64,000 nucleotides of DNA, taken from positions 63,251,501 through 63,315,500 of the forward strand of contig NC_133030.1 of assembly GCF_048771995.1 (NCBI RefSeq), given 5' to 3'. The DNA comes from Taeniopygia guttata. Its lineage: Eukaryota; Chordata; Aves; Passeriformes; Estrildidae. The notes beneath the pieces were generated by a model that saw nothing but the letters and a program-made list of their open reading frames with translations, did not search any database and had not been told where the DNA came from. The position numbers and the translations under genes were made by a program. Shown here piece after piece: positions 42,553 to 55,133 of the stretch. Position 1 is the stretch's first letter; each line of letters opens with the position of its first letter.

Positions 42553-44654
42553 TTTGATGGGGCATTTTTTATGTCTAAGGGGGTTGCAGGAGGATTTGGG
42601 ATGCTGGTGGGATTTGGAGTGGTTGGTGTGGGTTTGAAGAGCTGTGGGAGAGTGGGAAGCTCTGGGAGCAGTGGAGCAGCTCCTCCTGCCTCTGCAGCAG
42701 CCTGGCTCTGCTCCCTTCTCCAGAAGATGGATGTCCCCATGGAATTATCTCTATTCTGAGCTTCCACCTCCCTCCTGAGCTCTCCCTTCCTGCAGTGCTG
42801 TAGGAGTTCTCCTGCTGAATCCAAATGAGCTCCACTGGGTCTGGGGACACGGCTGTGCTCAGAGGGGTTGGGCATGGATCCCCTTCAGCCAGGATCCTGC
42901 ACCTGGAGCTGAGGAGATCAGGATGGAGAGGAAACTGCTGGGATGGCTTTTCTGTGTCTGAGTGAGGGAGAAGTTCAGCTTCCTCCTTTAAATTCTGCAT
43001 CCAGCACATCTTCCACCAGCAGCTCCTTCCTCCTGGTGCCTGCAGAGCTGGGAAGCCACATCAGCTCCGAGCCCTCCTTCCTTTGTGTTTTAATCAATTT
43101 TGTGTTTATTCCAGGGTTCTGCGGAGCTCAGGGGGTCACTGAGATGTGGCACAGTTTGGATAATTGGGAACACGGGATGAGGGTGCCCTGTGTGCCTGTG
43201 GAATTCCCAACGAATGGAAATCCAGCCTGGCACAAGTGCTGCAGTTCCTGGCGTGGTTTGTGCTCCATAAATCCAAACCCCATGATGAGTGCCCTGGTGC
43301 AGCTCAGCCAGGAGTTCTTGTCTTGGTGTGAAAAGCCAGGTGTGTGCTGAGGAAGGCAGGAGCCTCCCTGAAATGGAAAATGTAAACTCCCTTCCTCTGA
43401 ATTGTTATAATTTTGGAATTAAGGAGCTCTCAGGCAAAGAGATGGGAGCAGGAATAACAGTTCTGTACTAGGAAAATAAAAAATACAAATGCAATAGTAC
43501 AAAAACCCAGAAAATAAACGCTGGCAGAGTCAGAGCAGCCCTGGCAGGCTGTGGGTCAGGGAGGTGGCAGCAGCCCCATCCCAGGGTGGCTCAGCCCTCC
43601 TGCAGTGCCAGCTGTGCTTCTGCTGGAGCAGGATCCTGCACAAGGGGGGAGTTTTCCTCTGGAGCTCCAGGGCTGGGGGAGATGGGCCTGGGCTCCTCTG
43701 GGAATGCAGTGGGAAGAAAGCTGCTCCTCTGGGAATGCAGGGGGCAAAGGCTGCTGTGCTGTTCCCAGGTCAGATTGTATCCAGGTAGGAATGTTTGGCT
43801 CCTCCCCTGGGCAGAGCATCTCCCCATGGATGATGGAAGTTTCTCAGCCAAGCAGGGGCACTCAGTGCCCATGAACAGAAGATAATTGATAATTAATGGT
43901 GGCCCGTGAACAGCAGAGATCTCCTGGAGGGAGGATTGGCTGTGGCAGAGATAAAAAAAACTGCCCAAAGAACAGCAGAGACCTGCCCCAGCTCTGCCAG
44001 ATGGGGACAGAGCACACACCCACATTTCCAACCTAAGATAGTTCTTCAGCTGGGACAGCCTTTTCTCCTTCAGCAGCTTTTTGGCTTTTCCATTTGGAAT
44101 GGGCACCATTAAATAATTTTCCAGTCAGATCCAGACATTGGTACCTGAGAAAACAGGGCTATTTCCTACCCTAATTATGAGGAATATCACTGAGTATATC
44201 TGCTGGTAAATATCTACCAATATTTACCTCATAAACTTTTTAATGGGGTGGTTAAGACACATCAGATCATGATGTCCTCAATGCTGAAATTGTGGAACTG
44301 CTGCTGTGGCCTCTGGAGCGATGCAGGGAGGAGCTGAGACAACAGCTCAGGCTGTGTACACCTGAGTTAAAAATATGGAAATGCTCAAATAATCAGAAAA
44401 ATCAGTTATGGGAGCTGAGGGTTGATCCCTTTGCAGGTGGTCTTGTAAGGCTGACTCTCCTGGGGTGAAAATCAGAAGACGGAGTGATGGTCCAGAGCTC
44501 CACTGCTTGGGACAGGGATTGGGATTTCCTCCAGCTTTGGGAGTCTGTAAATGTTGGATTCTGGGGGTGAAACTGGTGGATCCTTGTGCAGAAATTGTGG
44601 GATGGGTTCCCACACTGCAAGAAAGAAGCAGCTTCTGACAGGTTGGTAGTGCCA
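42553..44654. other. Gene-free stretch
   Basis: Unique-looking sequence; no transposon or gene I can support. Short reading frames on both strands lack family features. Confidence 0.4.
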
Positions 44655-44832
44655 AAGGCCCAGAGAAGCTGTGGCTGCTCCTGGATCCCTGGAAATGTCC
44701 AGGGCCAGCTTGAACAGGGCTTGGAGCAATGTGGGGTAGGGAAAAATTAAAAATTATCCCTGGCCATGGCAGGGGTGGAATGGGATTGGCTTGAGGGTGT
44801 TTTCCAACCCAAACCATTGTGGGATTCTGTGA
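44655..44832 (+). mobile_element. CR1 LINE 3' fragment
   Basis: Plus-oriented CR1: AGAAGCTGTGGCTGCTCCTG, GGGCTTGGAGCAATGTGGGG, CCATGGCAGGGGTGGAATGG, tail TTTTCCAACCCAAACCATTG, ending GGGATTCTGTGAT. Confidence 0.87.
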
Positions 44833-44867
44833 TGGTGGAGCTGGGAAGGCTGAATTAATCTTTATTG

Positions 44868-45549
44868 TGTAGAAATCCTGAGCAGAGCACAAACTCTGCT
44901 TCCTGAGGGCATTTTGGGCTCATCTTCAGGATTGTGAGTGCTGGGCCCTGAGGGCTTCTGGAAGGGATTCAGGGGTGGTGGCTGGAATATTCTGTTTTTT
45001 TTCTGAATGTGCTTTATGGTGGAAACAGGCAAATCCCCCAAATCTCTGCATGCTTGTGTCCAGGAGAAGTTTGTGGCCAAGGTCTCTGTCTTGTGTAGAA
45101 ATCCTGAGGAGAGCACAAACTCTGCTTTCTGAGGGCATTTTGGGCTCATCTGCAGCATTTTGAGCCCTGTGCCCTGGGGTCTTCTGGAAGGAATTCAGGG
45201 GTGGTGGCTGGAATATTCTGGCTTTTCTGAATGTCTCTTTATGGTGGAAAGGTGAAAATCCCGCAAATCTCTTCAGGACATTCTGCCACTTCTCTTCAGG
45301 ACAAGTCTGTGGCCAAGGCCCCTCTGTCTCTTGTGTAGAAATCCTGAAGAGAACACAAACTCTGCTTCCTGAGGGCATTTTGGGCTCATCTGCCAGGATT
45401 TTGAGTGCTGTACCCTGGGGGCTTCTGGAAGGAATTCAGGGGTGGTGGCTGGAATATTCTGTTTGCTCTGAATGTCCTTTATGGTGGAAACATGAAAATC
45501 CCCCAAATCTCAGCTGTCCAGGAGAAGTTTATGGGCGAGGCCCCTCTCC
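44868..45549. repeat. Three-copy tandem repeat with ~226-240 bp unit
   Basis: Units start at 44868, 45094 and 45334 with TGTAGAAATCCTGA. Each contains CACAAACTCTGCTT, GAGGGCATTTTGGGCTCATC, GGGGTGGTGGCTGGAATATT and TTTATGGTGGAAA. It is satellite-like in unit size but only three copies. It matches no element I recognise. Confidence 0.92.
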
Positions 45550-45559
45550 AGTGATGTAA

Positions 45560-46200
45560 CAGCTGCAGTCTGCTCCCAACATTAAATGTTATAAATGGGG
45601 CTGATGTAATTCCATTTCCCAAAGCCTCGGAGGCTGGCAATAATAAACAGAGCCTTTTAGGACCGGGTTATTGATGCAAAACAGTTTAGCTAAACTGGGT
45701 CGACGAAGTGCAAATGTTTTATTCATGAGCTCCTTTCTCCCCACAAATCAGCGCTCTCCATGGCACAAATGTTCCCCATTCCCGGTGGCTCCACTCCTTG
45801 GGAAGTGCTTTGGCAGGAGCCAAAAGTGGGATTGCAGACTCATCCATCAGGGCAGGCAGTTGGTGATGTTGTTGTCTTCCAAATGGAGTTCATAATGGGC
45901 AAAGAGATTTAATTAATGCTGCAGAGTAATGGCTCTGTTTATAAAGAAATAATGTCCTATAAAATTAGGCATTGCCTGGTGAAATGTGCCTCCTAATGGC
46001 CGGGCTGGCATTCAAAGTGAGCAGTAAATCACTTAAATATTAAGACCTTCTTGAGCAAGGATAATAAAGCAAGAGATTTGGAAATGGGAGATACTAGTGC
46101 TTACAATTATCTCTTAAATAAAACATTTTTATAGTGATCATAGAGTTAATCACCTCCTGGAGCAGGCAGGTGAGAGGGGCAGTGGAAGATGTGTGGTGTT
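45560..46200. promoter_or_regulatory. Candidate conserved non-coding element
   Basis: Repeat-free AT-rich block with ATTTAATTAATGCTGCAGAG, ATAATGTCCTATAAAATTAG, GCAGTAAATCACTTAAATAT and GATA-type words (TTATCGCCCGCAGATAAAGC at 46199-46218). Candidate enhancer or other conserved element. Confidence 0.33.
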
Positions 46201-49200
46201 ATCGCCCGCAGATAAAGCAATTTCAATGGAGTTCTTGGGAGTCCAGAGTCACCAGGGAGAAAATATCAACTTTTCCTGAGCTCTTTTTTGATTCTTTTGA
46301 TGAATAAATGCAAGCAGCTGTTGTTACACAGAAAAGCTCCTGATCAAAAATCCGATAGATCAGGACTATTCCCCAGGCAGTGCTCACGGAGCTGCATGGC
46401 AGAACACAGGGATGATCTATGAATATTGTTTTCAAACCCCTGCTCCGAATATTTGAAAATATTCTCAATTGCCTCCATATTTTTAGCTGCAACTCAGGCA
46501 AAAAAAAAAAAAAAAGAAAAAAGGCTGAATTACTGCTTTACAACTTGGATAAGCTCAGGTTTTGCAGCCTTGCTGCAGTTCTCTTCACGGATGGGAAAGA
46601 GACAGGAGGATCCAGGTCTCCCCTGCGAGAAGTTTGGGCAGTTTTGAAGGAAAAATGAGATTTTAATGAACTGAATGAGATCCAAATGATGAGAATGCTT
46701 TTTAAGTTAAAAATACAGAAATTAATGGTCTACAGGGGACACGAAGTGTTTGCAGAACTTGCACAGATTTTTGTTCCCAGGATGGGGAATTATCACCAGG
46801 GTTTATAAAGGATCGTGGGAAGGAGCATTCACAGGTGTTTGGGGGCCCTTTGGAGGTGAAATCCAAACAGGTGGGATGTGAGATGTGAATTTGAGTGTCT
46901 CTGTTATCATGTGTGAATCTCCCTTTTAATAGCACAAGTCCATAAAAAATCCACAACGATTAACAGTTCATGAAAGATTTTTCCTTAGGAATGTTGGGAT
47001 TTTCTTATTTAAAAGAGAAGCATCCACAAACACTTCAAAGATTTTTTTTTTTTTAATAATTCACCAACAGAAAATAAGGAATTGTACCCATATCAGAGAT
47101 TTTGCATCACCTGCTGAATTTGATGAATGAAGAATTGCTCTTGGTTAAGGATTCATGGAGGTGAAATGGCTCTGAAGGCAAAAAATAGATCCCTCAATGC
47201 TTTTATTTCAACTTTCATAATTTCATCGAAAAGATGAACAGAATGTCAAAGCGACTTGGCAGAAAGAGGATGGAGAGGTGATGGGGTGGATCCCATCCTG
47301 GGGGGTTGGGCTGGGGATTTCCAGATTTTCCTAAAGTTTGGCTGTCAGAGATTAAAAAAAACCCAACCAGCCAACCAAAAAAACACCTAAAAACCAAAAA
47401 AGCCAAACAACCCCCAAACCCCTAAAATCCCAGCCCCATTTCCTCCCCCTGCCCAAAGAAACCCAAACCAAAACCAAACCAAAACCCAAAAAAAAGAAGA
47501 AGAAAAGGAACAATAAAAGCAAAAATGGGGTGATTAATTCCCACCAGTCATATCTTCTGGAATATCTTCCTTATTTTGTATGAAAATATTTCCTGTTGAG
47601 AATAGCACACTTGGAAATGCTGATAAAATGAAGGGAAATGAGATTTCCAAAGGCTGTTGTAAGGAGTATTCCTGAAAGTTGACAATTTCACAAGAAGCAG
47701 CTGTTTTTCCTAAATAAAGAGGTTCAAGAAAATGATTTTGGACTTCTTGGGATTGAACCTTGTGCCTGTTGCATGGAACCCCTGAGTTTTGGGATGGGAA
47801 CTGGCCCATATCTCCCCTTAGTTCTATTTCTGGAATTAAAATCCAAGTTAAAATATGAACAGACCCTTAGCAAAGCACAAAAACCCCTTGAGGTGAGAGG
47901 GAAGAATTTATTCTGATGCAGCTGAACTATTCCCATCTCCTACCCCACAAGGTCGATGATTTTGACTTTAACTCCTCCAGGATTCCCCCAAAATAACCGG
48001 CAATAACGTTTTTGTAGGAACAGGGACTCAAGGAAGGTTTATTTTGTGGTCTCCTGGGCAATTTGCTGCTGGATTTCCCTTTTGACCTCTTTTCCCCCCA
48101 TTATTAACAGCAAGGAAATTCCCTCAGGATCATTTTATCCAGGAGAAGCTGCCAGGTGATGCTGGAAGCACCTTGGGATGTGTTTTCTCTGCAAACAAAT
48201 TCAGTTTGGGATGAATATTCCACTTCTTTGACCTTTTCTCCTCGACAGTCAGAGGACAGGGGAGCTATGCCCTGCAATTCCAGGGAAAATCCCACTGGGA
48301 TTGGCATTTTCCCACCATGGTGGTGCCTCCTGACACTTTGCAGTGAGGAATATTTTTCAAAACAATTTTTTTTTCTCCTTTCAGGATGGGAACACCAGGA
48401 TGGAGAAGCTGCCAGAGCTGGAAAAATCCCCCAAAATCCCATCAGCATCCAGAGGGCTAAAAAAAGGGAAAATCCTGGGAGGTCTTAGGCAGGGAGAACA
48501 ATATTTTAACCTTTTAATCAAAATTGGGATTTTGTTCTTCCCTAAAAGCAGGAATTTGTCCCCCTCTGCCCTGTCCTGCAGCCAGGAAAGGAATCCTGAG
48601 TGAGAATTCCTCATGGGACAGAGCTCAGGTGTGTTAATGGAATGGGATCAGCTGGAATTTAATTCACACTTGGATGGTGAACAGAGAACTCAATTCCAAG
48701 AAGTTTTGCTCCAAACATTTCCTTTCTGAAACAAACAAAAAAAAGCAATTAAAGCTTCATTTCCTAATAATTCTAAATCCCAGAAAACCCCTTTGCTTTA
48801 GGAGGACCAGACAACTTTATGTAAAATTCAATTTTTTTCCCTTAGGAAATACATTTAATTCTTAAAAAATTGTAGGATAATTTCAGAAATGGGCACATCA
48901 AAGTTACTGAAGAGCTTTTGTCTAAGTAAAATATCCCTGATATTAAATGGGGTTTGGAAAACTTTCAGACTTGGGTGGAAATGCTCAGTGTCCAACACCA
49001 ACTCTTTGGAAATTTTCCAGGCATAGAAAATTTTAGTGGAAACCCCCAAAACCCTACAAAATGACTTGAAATAAAGAAAGTTTTGTGGGAATATTTAGGG
49101 CTGGCTCAGCTGCATGAGCTGTGGCCACCACCATCCATCAAATACGGGATTTTGGAGAAAATGGGTGGTGGAGGCTCCTTCAAAACTGCCAGGAGAAAAT

Positions 49201-49640
49201 TATTTATGGGACAATTATTTATGGGATGCTCTCTCTGGGGGTTTTGGAGCAAGGGATAGGCCAGGGCCACTTTGGGATAGAAAAATTGGTCTGAATCTCA
49301 TCTTGAGCAGATGTTTTTTTGCAGCTGAGATGGGAGAAAATGTGTCCAAAAGGAGATTTATTTCAATACCTTTTTACACTCATTTCATAATAGCAGCATT
49401 TTATCTTTTTTACATTGATTTATGGGCACTGAGGCAGAACAGAGGAGTCAGAAAAAAGGCAATTAATGAATCAAGAAAACCCCCCCCTGCGTGAATGCTT
49501 CAAGATAAAATAAAAATGGAAAAAAAAAAAAAAGAGAGAAAAAGCTGAAAAAAGGGGGGATAATTGATGGTTCCATTTTAACATAATGTTATTTCTGGAA
49601 TTTTTTTCTTTTTTACCTCTTTTTTTTTATTTTTTTTTAT
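46201..49640. other. Gene-free stretch with low-complexity tracts
   Basis: Includes an A-rich tract at 46498-46520, a T run at 47041-47054, an AC-rich A tract with AACCAAAACC words at 47353-47520, and A/T runs at 49518-49640. Between them the sequence is AT-rich and unique. No gene is seen. Confidence 0.45.
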
Positions 49641-49644
49641 TCTC

Positions 49645-49860
49645 TAATGTGTTATTTACTGCCTGCTTTGGAGCTGACAGCAAATAAACAGCATTTGCAA
49701 TGTAACATCGTTAGCACCCTGATGCACTTGCTCATCCCACTCGGCTGTCAAATTCCAACTGCATCCAACATCCGTCTCCGTCGGCACGGATGGAGCCGGG
49801 CTTTAATCAGAGCCCGGCTTTAATTACCTGATGGCAAAGTTAAACCCAAGTGACAACTCC
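49645..49860. promoter_or_regulatory. Candidate conserved non-coding element
   Basis: Repeat-free, with spaced CpG and a direct repeat GCCGGGCTTTAAT / GCCCGGCTTTAAT at about 49796-49825. It also has AACAGCATTTGCAATG and GGCTTTAATTACCTGATGG. Motif content suggests regulation; not testable here. Confidence 0.33.
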
Positions 49861-50084
49861 TGGGGAAATGGCAAAGCCACCAAAGCGTTTGGGCACCCGT
49901 TGCCGGGATTTGGGTTTGGTTTTGAAGGATTTGGGGACCAGCACTGCTGGATTTGGGTTTTTAGTGTTCGCTTTGGGCTTGGAATGTTTGGCAGGATGGA
50001 GGGAAGAGGGAAAGGAAGCTCTGGGGGCAAGAGGGAACGCTGGAAGTGGTTGGGGAAGGTGGGAGAGTATTTTAGAGGACTTAA

Positions 50085-50295
50085 AGGAAATTTAAGTTGG
50101 ATGTTAGGGGAAAAGTTTTTTACAGAAAGGGTGATAAAGCTCTGGAATGTTCTGCCCAGGAGGTGGTGGAGTCACCATCCCTGGGTGTGTTTAACAAAGC
50201 CTGGATGTGGCACTGGGTGCCAGGGTTGAGTTGAGGTGTTGGGTTGGATTTGATGATCTCAGAGGTCTCTTCCAAGCCGATGATTCTGGGATTTT
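50085..50295 (+). mobile_element. CR1 LINE 3' fragment
   Basis: Plus-oriented CR1: AAAGCTCTGGAATGTTCTGC, GGTGTGTTTAACAAAGCCTG, GAGGTGTTGGGTTGGATTTG, AGGTCTCTTCCAAGCCGATG. Confidence 0.92.
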
Positions 50296-50409
50296 ATGGG
50301 CAATGAAATTATTGATCAAATCTGCTGCTGGATGTGCTGCTGCTCTGACAGGAATTCCTGCCTCTGGTTTGAATCCAAAGCAGGGAAATCTGGTTTGGGT
50401 TGGGCTGAG

Positions 50410-50670
50410 CATGGGAGCACCGAGGCTGGAAAAGGCCTTTGAGATCAGCGAGTCCCAGCTGGGCCTGATCCCCACCTGGCCCCCAGCCCAGAGCACCGAG
50501 TGCCACATTCCTTGGACACTTCCAGGAATGGGGGCACTTATCTGGACAGCCCCTTCCAAGGCCTGAGCCGCCTTTCCATGGAGACTTTCCTGCTGATGTC
50601 CAACCTGTGTGTCCCCTGGTCCAGCCTGAGGCTGTTCCTTCTTTTTCTGTCCCTTGTTCCCTGTTGAAAA
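50410..50670 (-). mobile_element. CR1 LINE fragment
   Basis: Minus-oriented CR1 of a diverged subfamily: AGGCTGGACCAGGGGACACA, TGGAAAGGCGGCTCAGGCCT, GAAGTGTCCAAGGAATGTGG, tail AAAGGCCTTTTCCAGCCTCG. Confidence 0.75.
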
Positions 50671-51062
50671 ACCTCTGCTTCCAGTGAAATTCAGCTTCTA
50701 CAAGTGCTGAAAAAGTTGGGAGTGTTTCCAGCTGCTTTTCCAGCATGAAACTGGAACCACTTGGTGAAATAACACTGCCTGCAAGGGAAAAAAGAAATGA
50801 CATTTTCTAGAGAACTTTTGTAAGAAATTGCCTATTAATTGTAACCACTATAAACTGCACTGCTTAAATCATCTTCCAGCTGCTCTTTTTTCCCCTCTTC
50901 GTGAGCTGTTCATGCTCTGGGACTAAAAAGCTTCTTTGAGCTGGGTCTTGGGATGGTAATTAAGGCTGGATTTAACCTTTGCCACTGGCGTGTCTGTGGT
51001 TCCCCGTCAGTCTCTCTCTCTGCCACAGTCATTTCTCCATAGCACAGGAGGGAATGGCTGTG
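50671..51062. other. Gene-free stretch
   Basis: Unique-looking sequence, no supported element. Confidence 0.4.
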
Positions 51063-51272
51063 AACAGAGAGAGGGTGGGTTTAGATTAAAGATTGGGATG
51101 GAATTCCTGGCTGGGAGGGTGAGGAGAGACTGGGATGGAATTCCCAGAGAAGCTGTGGCTGCCTCTGGATCCCTGGAAGTGTCCAAGGCCAGGTTGGATG
51201 GGATTGGAGCAGCCTGGGACAGTGGGAGGGGATGAAATTTAAGCTCTTTTCCAACCCAAACCATTCCATGCC
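51063..51272 (+). mobile_element. CR1 LINE 3' fragment
   Basis: Plus-oriented CR1: GGAATTCCTGGCTGGGAGGG, GTGGCTGCCTCTGGATCCCT, GGAGCAGCCTGGGACAGTGG, tail TTTCCAACCCAAACCATTCC. Confidence 0.9.
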
Positions 51273-52604
51273 AGCTAAAGGGCAGCTGATATTGGCATCT
51301 GCAAGTTGACATTACTTAGATACACTCCCAGTTCAGTTAATATCAGGAATAACCAGTTTTTTTTTTCTCTATTTTTAATGTATTTAAGCAAATCCGGGAG
51401 TTTTCACGTCATTGCTGTCTGGACACTACTGGAAGTAGGTGGAGCACCCACATCTCATGCTTTGGGATCTGTGCCTTGTTCCCTCTGCAGTTTTTCCATG
51501 CCTGACATTCCCAAACATCACTTTCACTGGAAGGCAGCTGAAGGAGAAGGCTCCATGGTTGGTGTTCCCAGCTCCCTTCATGCCCCATGGCTTTGCAGCA
51601 GCTCCTCCAGCTGCTCTGGGAATTTTGTGGAGTGGAAAAGGGGGAGTGAGAAGGAGGAAAACCTCTTCTGTCCCTCCTAGAGCAGGCTCAAGGTGTTTCC
51701 TGTTGGCTTGGTGCCCACTGTGGGCTTTGGGGTGGTGGAATTCCACTTTCCAGGACTTTGGGTGGATATGAGCTGATGGTTAAGCCTGTGTTCCACAGCA
51801 GCTCCTCTGTGATGTGATCCTTCTCACTTTCAAAGGCATCTGGTGGGGGAAATTTGGACTGGAGAGAGAAAAGGAAGAGGATTTTGGTCATCTTGGGCCT
51901 GGTGCAGAGATGTTTTTTCACTGGGCTTTTTCCTGTTCGGTTTACTGGGTAATTTCTCTGCCTGAACAAACCTATTGACTCAGCTCTTCAGATAATTACT
52001 GGATTTCACGTTGAAAAGCTTTCATACAAATATTAAAAAAAAAAAAAACCACAAAAGAACAAAGACAAAGCAGCCCCGTGTTATTAATCAATGCGAGGAG
52101 AAGGGCGGATTGTTATGAAAATACAGCACCCACTCCTCCAGCTTCCCCAGAGCAGCAGATGGTGCAACATTTGTGGAGACAGATCTTCCCCAAACAGTCT
52201 GGATTAACCATTTAGCATTCCCAGCTCCTGCTTTTTTGAGCAGGCAGGGGAAGGCTGGGCAGCAAATGGCTCTTGGACAGGGAGCAGGAACAGCTGAAGG
52301 TGTCCTTGGCTTAATGCGAGTGACTTTGGGTTTGCTCAGATTTATGGTGCTGGCTCCTGGCGTGCCAAGTGACTTCCAGGAGATGGAGAGGGATGTTCTG
52401 GAGCTGTTGGACTGGGCCCAGCATCAATCACACTCCACTTTCTGGGGGTGTGTTTGCAATGCAGAACTGGGGGGCTGCTGCTGGCAGTGGAATGCTGCTC
52501 CAGAGGGAAGGGGATGGGAAGGAAAGGCAAAGGGGAAGCCAAATGGGGTTTTTTGATTGCTGTAATTGCCCTGGCTCAAGGCTGACCCACTCTCCTGGGG
52601 GATT
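51273..52604. other. Gene-free stretch
   Basis: A run of A at 52033-52048 and otherwise unique-looking sequence. No supported gene. Confidence 0.4.
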
Positions 52605-52858
52605 TACAAGGGCAAGGAGTGACAGGACAAGAGGGAATGGATTCAAAGTGACAGAGATTTGGTTTAAATGGGATTTCAGGAAGGAATTCTTCTCTGTGAG
52701 GGTGGGGAGGCACTGGAATAGAATTCCCAGAGAAGCTGTGGCTGCCCCTGGGTCCCTGGAAATGTCCAAGGGGGCAGTGGAAGGTGTTCCTGCCCATGGC
52801 AGGGTGGAATGGGATGGGATTTATGCCCCTTCCAACCCAAACCATTCCAGGATTTTAT
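52605..52858 (+). mobile_element. CR1 LINE 3' fragment
   Basis: Plus-oriented CR1: GTGACAGGACAAGAGGGAAT, GGAATTCTTCTCTGTGAGGG, GAATAGAATTCCCAGAGAAG, tail CCTTCCAACCCAAACCATTC. Confidence 0.92.
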
Positions 52859-53934
52859 TCCGAAGGCACGGGTCTCCTGTTAAGCAGCTGCATAAAGACC
52901 TGTGGGACTCCCAGAGGTGCCTTTCTTCTCCCATATCCAGTGGGATTTTTTGGTGCAGTGTGGAAGGCTCCACAGCTCCTGCAAAATCAACCTCCTGGGT
53001 CCCTCTGAAATCTCTTGATTTAGTGGCTTCATGGGAAAAGACTCTGGAATGTTCCAGACCTAATCCACTTCTAGAGTTCTGCGTAGTGGAACGAGCACAA
53101 GAACTTTAAGAACTTTTGCCTGCAGGTCCTGTGGTGCTCAGGGACTCGCAGACCCTCAGCACTGACTGTCATCCCAAAAAAAGTTGTAATTTGAGGAGAG
53201 AAAGACCAAAAGAAAGGAAGAGTCCCTCAGACTTGCTGAGCTTACTCCTGTTGGCTACAACAGCAACTTTTCTTGACTATTTTAATAGAAACAAACAAAC
53301 AAACAAATCCCTAATTTTCATTTACTGTTTTCACTCTCTGTCCCAAAAGGCAGAAATGGGGAGTTAAAACCACAGCAAAGTCCCTGAAACAAAGCTGACA
53401 AAGGCAGTTGAAGAGGCCACAATCCATTTTTCCTCTCCAGCTCTTGAGAGAATGAAAGGAAAAGTGTATTTATTCTTCCATTTCTCTGGGGGACTTCCTG
53501 AAGTTATTAGAATCTGCCTTATTAAATAATTGAGCGGGCTTGTCATAAAGTGACTTCTCCTCCCCATCCATCACGGAGATGTGCAGAAAATGGCCCGACA
53601 AGGAACATTTGCTGGGAAAGCTTCAGGGACCATTAACTCTTGTCACCACCAAAGTGATGAAGGGACCAGAACCTGATACTTTTTCCTACCTGGTTTGTAA
53701 ATATTCAGGTGACAGATCTTTCCTCCTCCTCCAGGGCAGGGCTGAAGGGGGAGTGGTGGGGTGTGGAGAGCATTAAGATGATTCTCTGTCATGTTGGAGC
53801 TCATTCCAGGAATTCCCCATGGATAGGCCACCGTGGGAATCTGCCTCAAGGCACCTCCTGCCTGATGGCCCAAATATTTTGATCCCACATTTAAGGAAGA
53901 GCCACATCCTCAACACCTCATCAGGAATATCCTG
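52859..53934. other. Gene-free stretch
   Basis: Contains a short ACAA microsatellite (53289-53307). Otherwise unique-looking. Confidence 0.4.
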
Positions 53935-54127
53935 TGCCAGGGGAGGGTTTGGTTGGATATCAGGGAAAGTTCTTCCCCCAGAAGGTGCTGGGCAGTGGAA
54001 CAACTTCCCAGGGAATGGGCACAGCCCCGAGGCTACCAGAGCTTCAGGAACGTTGGGTCAGGAGTTGGACTGGATGATCTTGATGAGTCCCTTCCCACCC
54101 AGGATATTCCATGATTCTCTGATTCCT
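53935..54127 (+). mobile_element. CR1 LINE 3' end with terminal repeat
   Basis: Plus-oriented CR1: GGTTGGATATCAGGGAAAGT, GGACTGGATGATCTTGATGA, ending CCATGATTCTCTGATTCC, the 8-bp-type terminal repeat typical of CR1. Confidence 0.87.
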
Positions 54128-54713
54128 TGGTTTCTGTGGATATTCAGGTTCCACAGATCCCAGTTTTGACCCACTCTGCCCTCACTCCTGAGACTGGAGT
54201 GTGAATTCCTCTCTCTACCCCTCCCCAAAAAATCCTCTGGCACCGATATCCTGCCATCCACCCTGAGAGCTCCTGCTCCATGAGGAATTTCCTGTGCAGA
54301 GACAGAATGAGATCTGCACCTCTTCCACCCTGATGTTCCACAGGACATGATGTTCCAGGACAGGAGGATGTTGGGACTGAAGCTGCCACTGCCTCAACCA
54401 CTTTTAAATCCATTTAAAATCCATTCTGGGTATTCTCCAACAGCAGCCAGACGTAAAGATCCACTGATGGGATATTTGAGTCCCACCCCTAAGGAGACTG
54501 CTTAAAAACCCTTTTCTTCCTTCCTACCAGGACAATCCTGCAGGGAAGTGTCCTGGAGCCAGCCAGAACCACGTTTTGTGTTCCAGCTTCCGAAGTCCAG
54601 TGCAGATGGAGCCCAACCATGGGTGCTCAGGTGTTTCCTCCAGTGAAATCCATGGAATTGAGACATTCCTCATTTCCCAAACCAGCTCAGCCATGGTAGA
54701 ATTCCATCTGGAA

Positions 54714-54760
54714 GAATGGAATGGAATGGAATGGAATGGAATGGAATGGAATGGAATGGA
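54714..54760. repeat. GGAAT pentanucleotide microsatellite
   Basis: Nine near-perfect copies of GGAAT(TGGAA). Confidence 0.95.
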
Positions 54761-55100
54761 AGAAGCCTGGGGTGGGATTTGTGACTTCCTCACCCGGAGG
54801 TTCTCTCCTGGTGCCATTGGACTGAAATCACGGCTTGATGTGCTTTGCTTTGCTTCAGCTGCGTCCAAGAATGGTTTATTCCAAGTAATTCCACATCTGG
54901 GAATAAACCAAAGGAAAAATCTGGTTAGTATAATAAGCTGGCACAAAACCATGAAGTAATGAGAACCTTAATGCTTTCATGGGAGTCTTGTCCCCAGGAT
55001 TATCCCAGAAAAGTCTGATTTCTCTTTTGGGCTCCCACCAGCTCCAGGTTGATGGCACAGCCACAGTTTGGAGGAGATCTCAGTGAATTCAGAATCTGAA

Positions 55101-55133
55101 TAACAACAACAACAACAACAACAACAACAGCAA
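55101..55133. repeat. AAC trinucleotide microsatellite
   Basis: About eleven AAC units, one reading AGC. Confidence 0.95.

Noticed and set aside
54714-54760. GGAAT repeat as human satellite contamination
   Set aside because: Only nine copies, embedded in sequence continuous with the surrounding avian DNA; an ordinary microsatellite.
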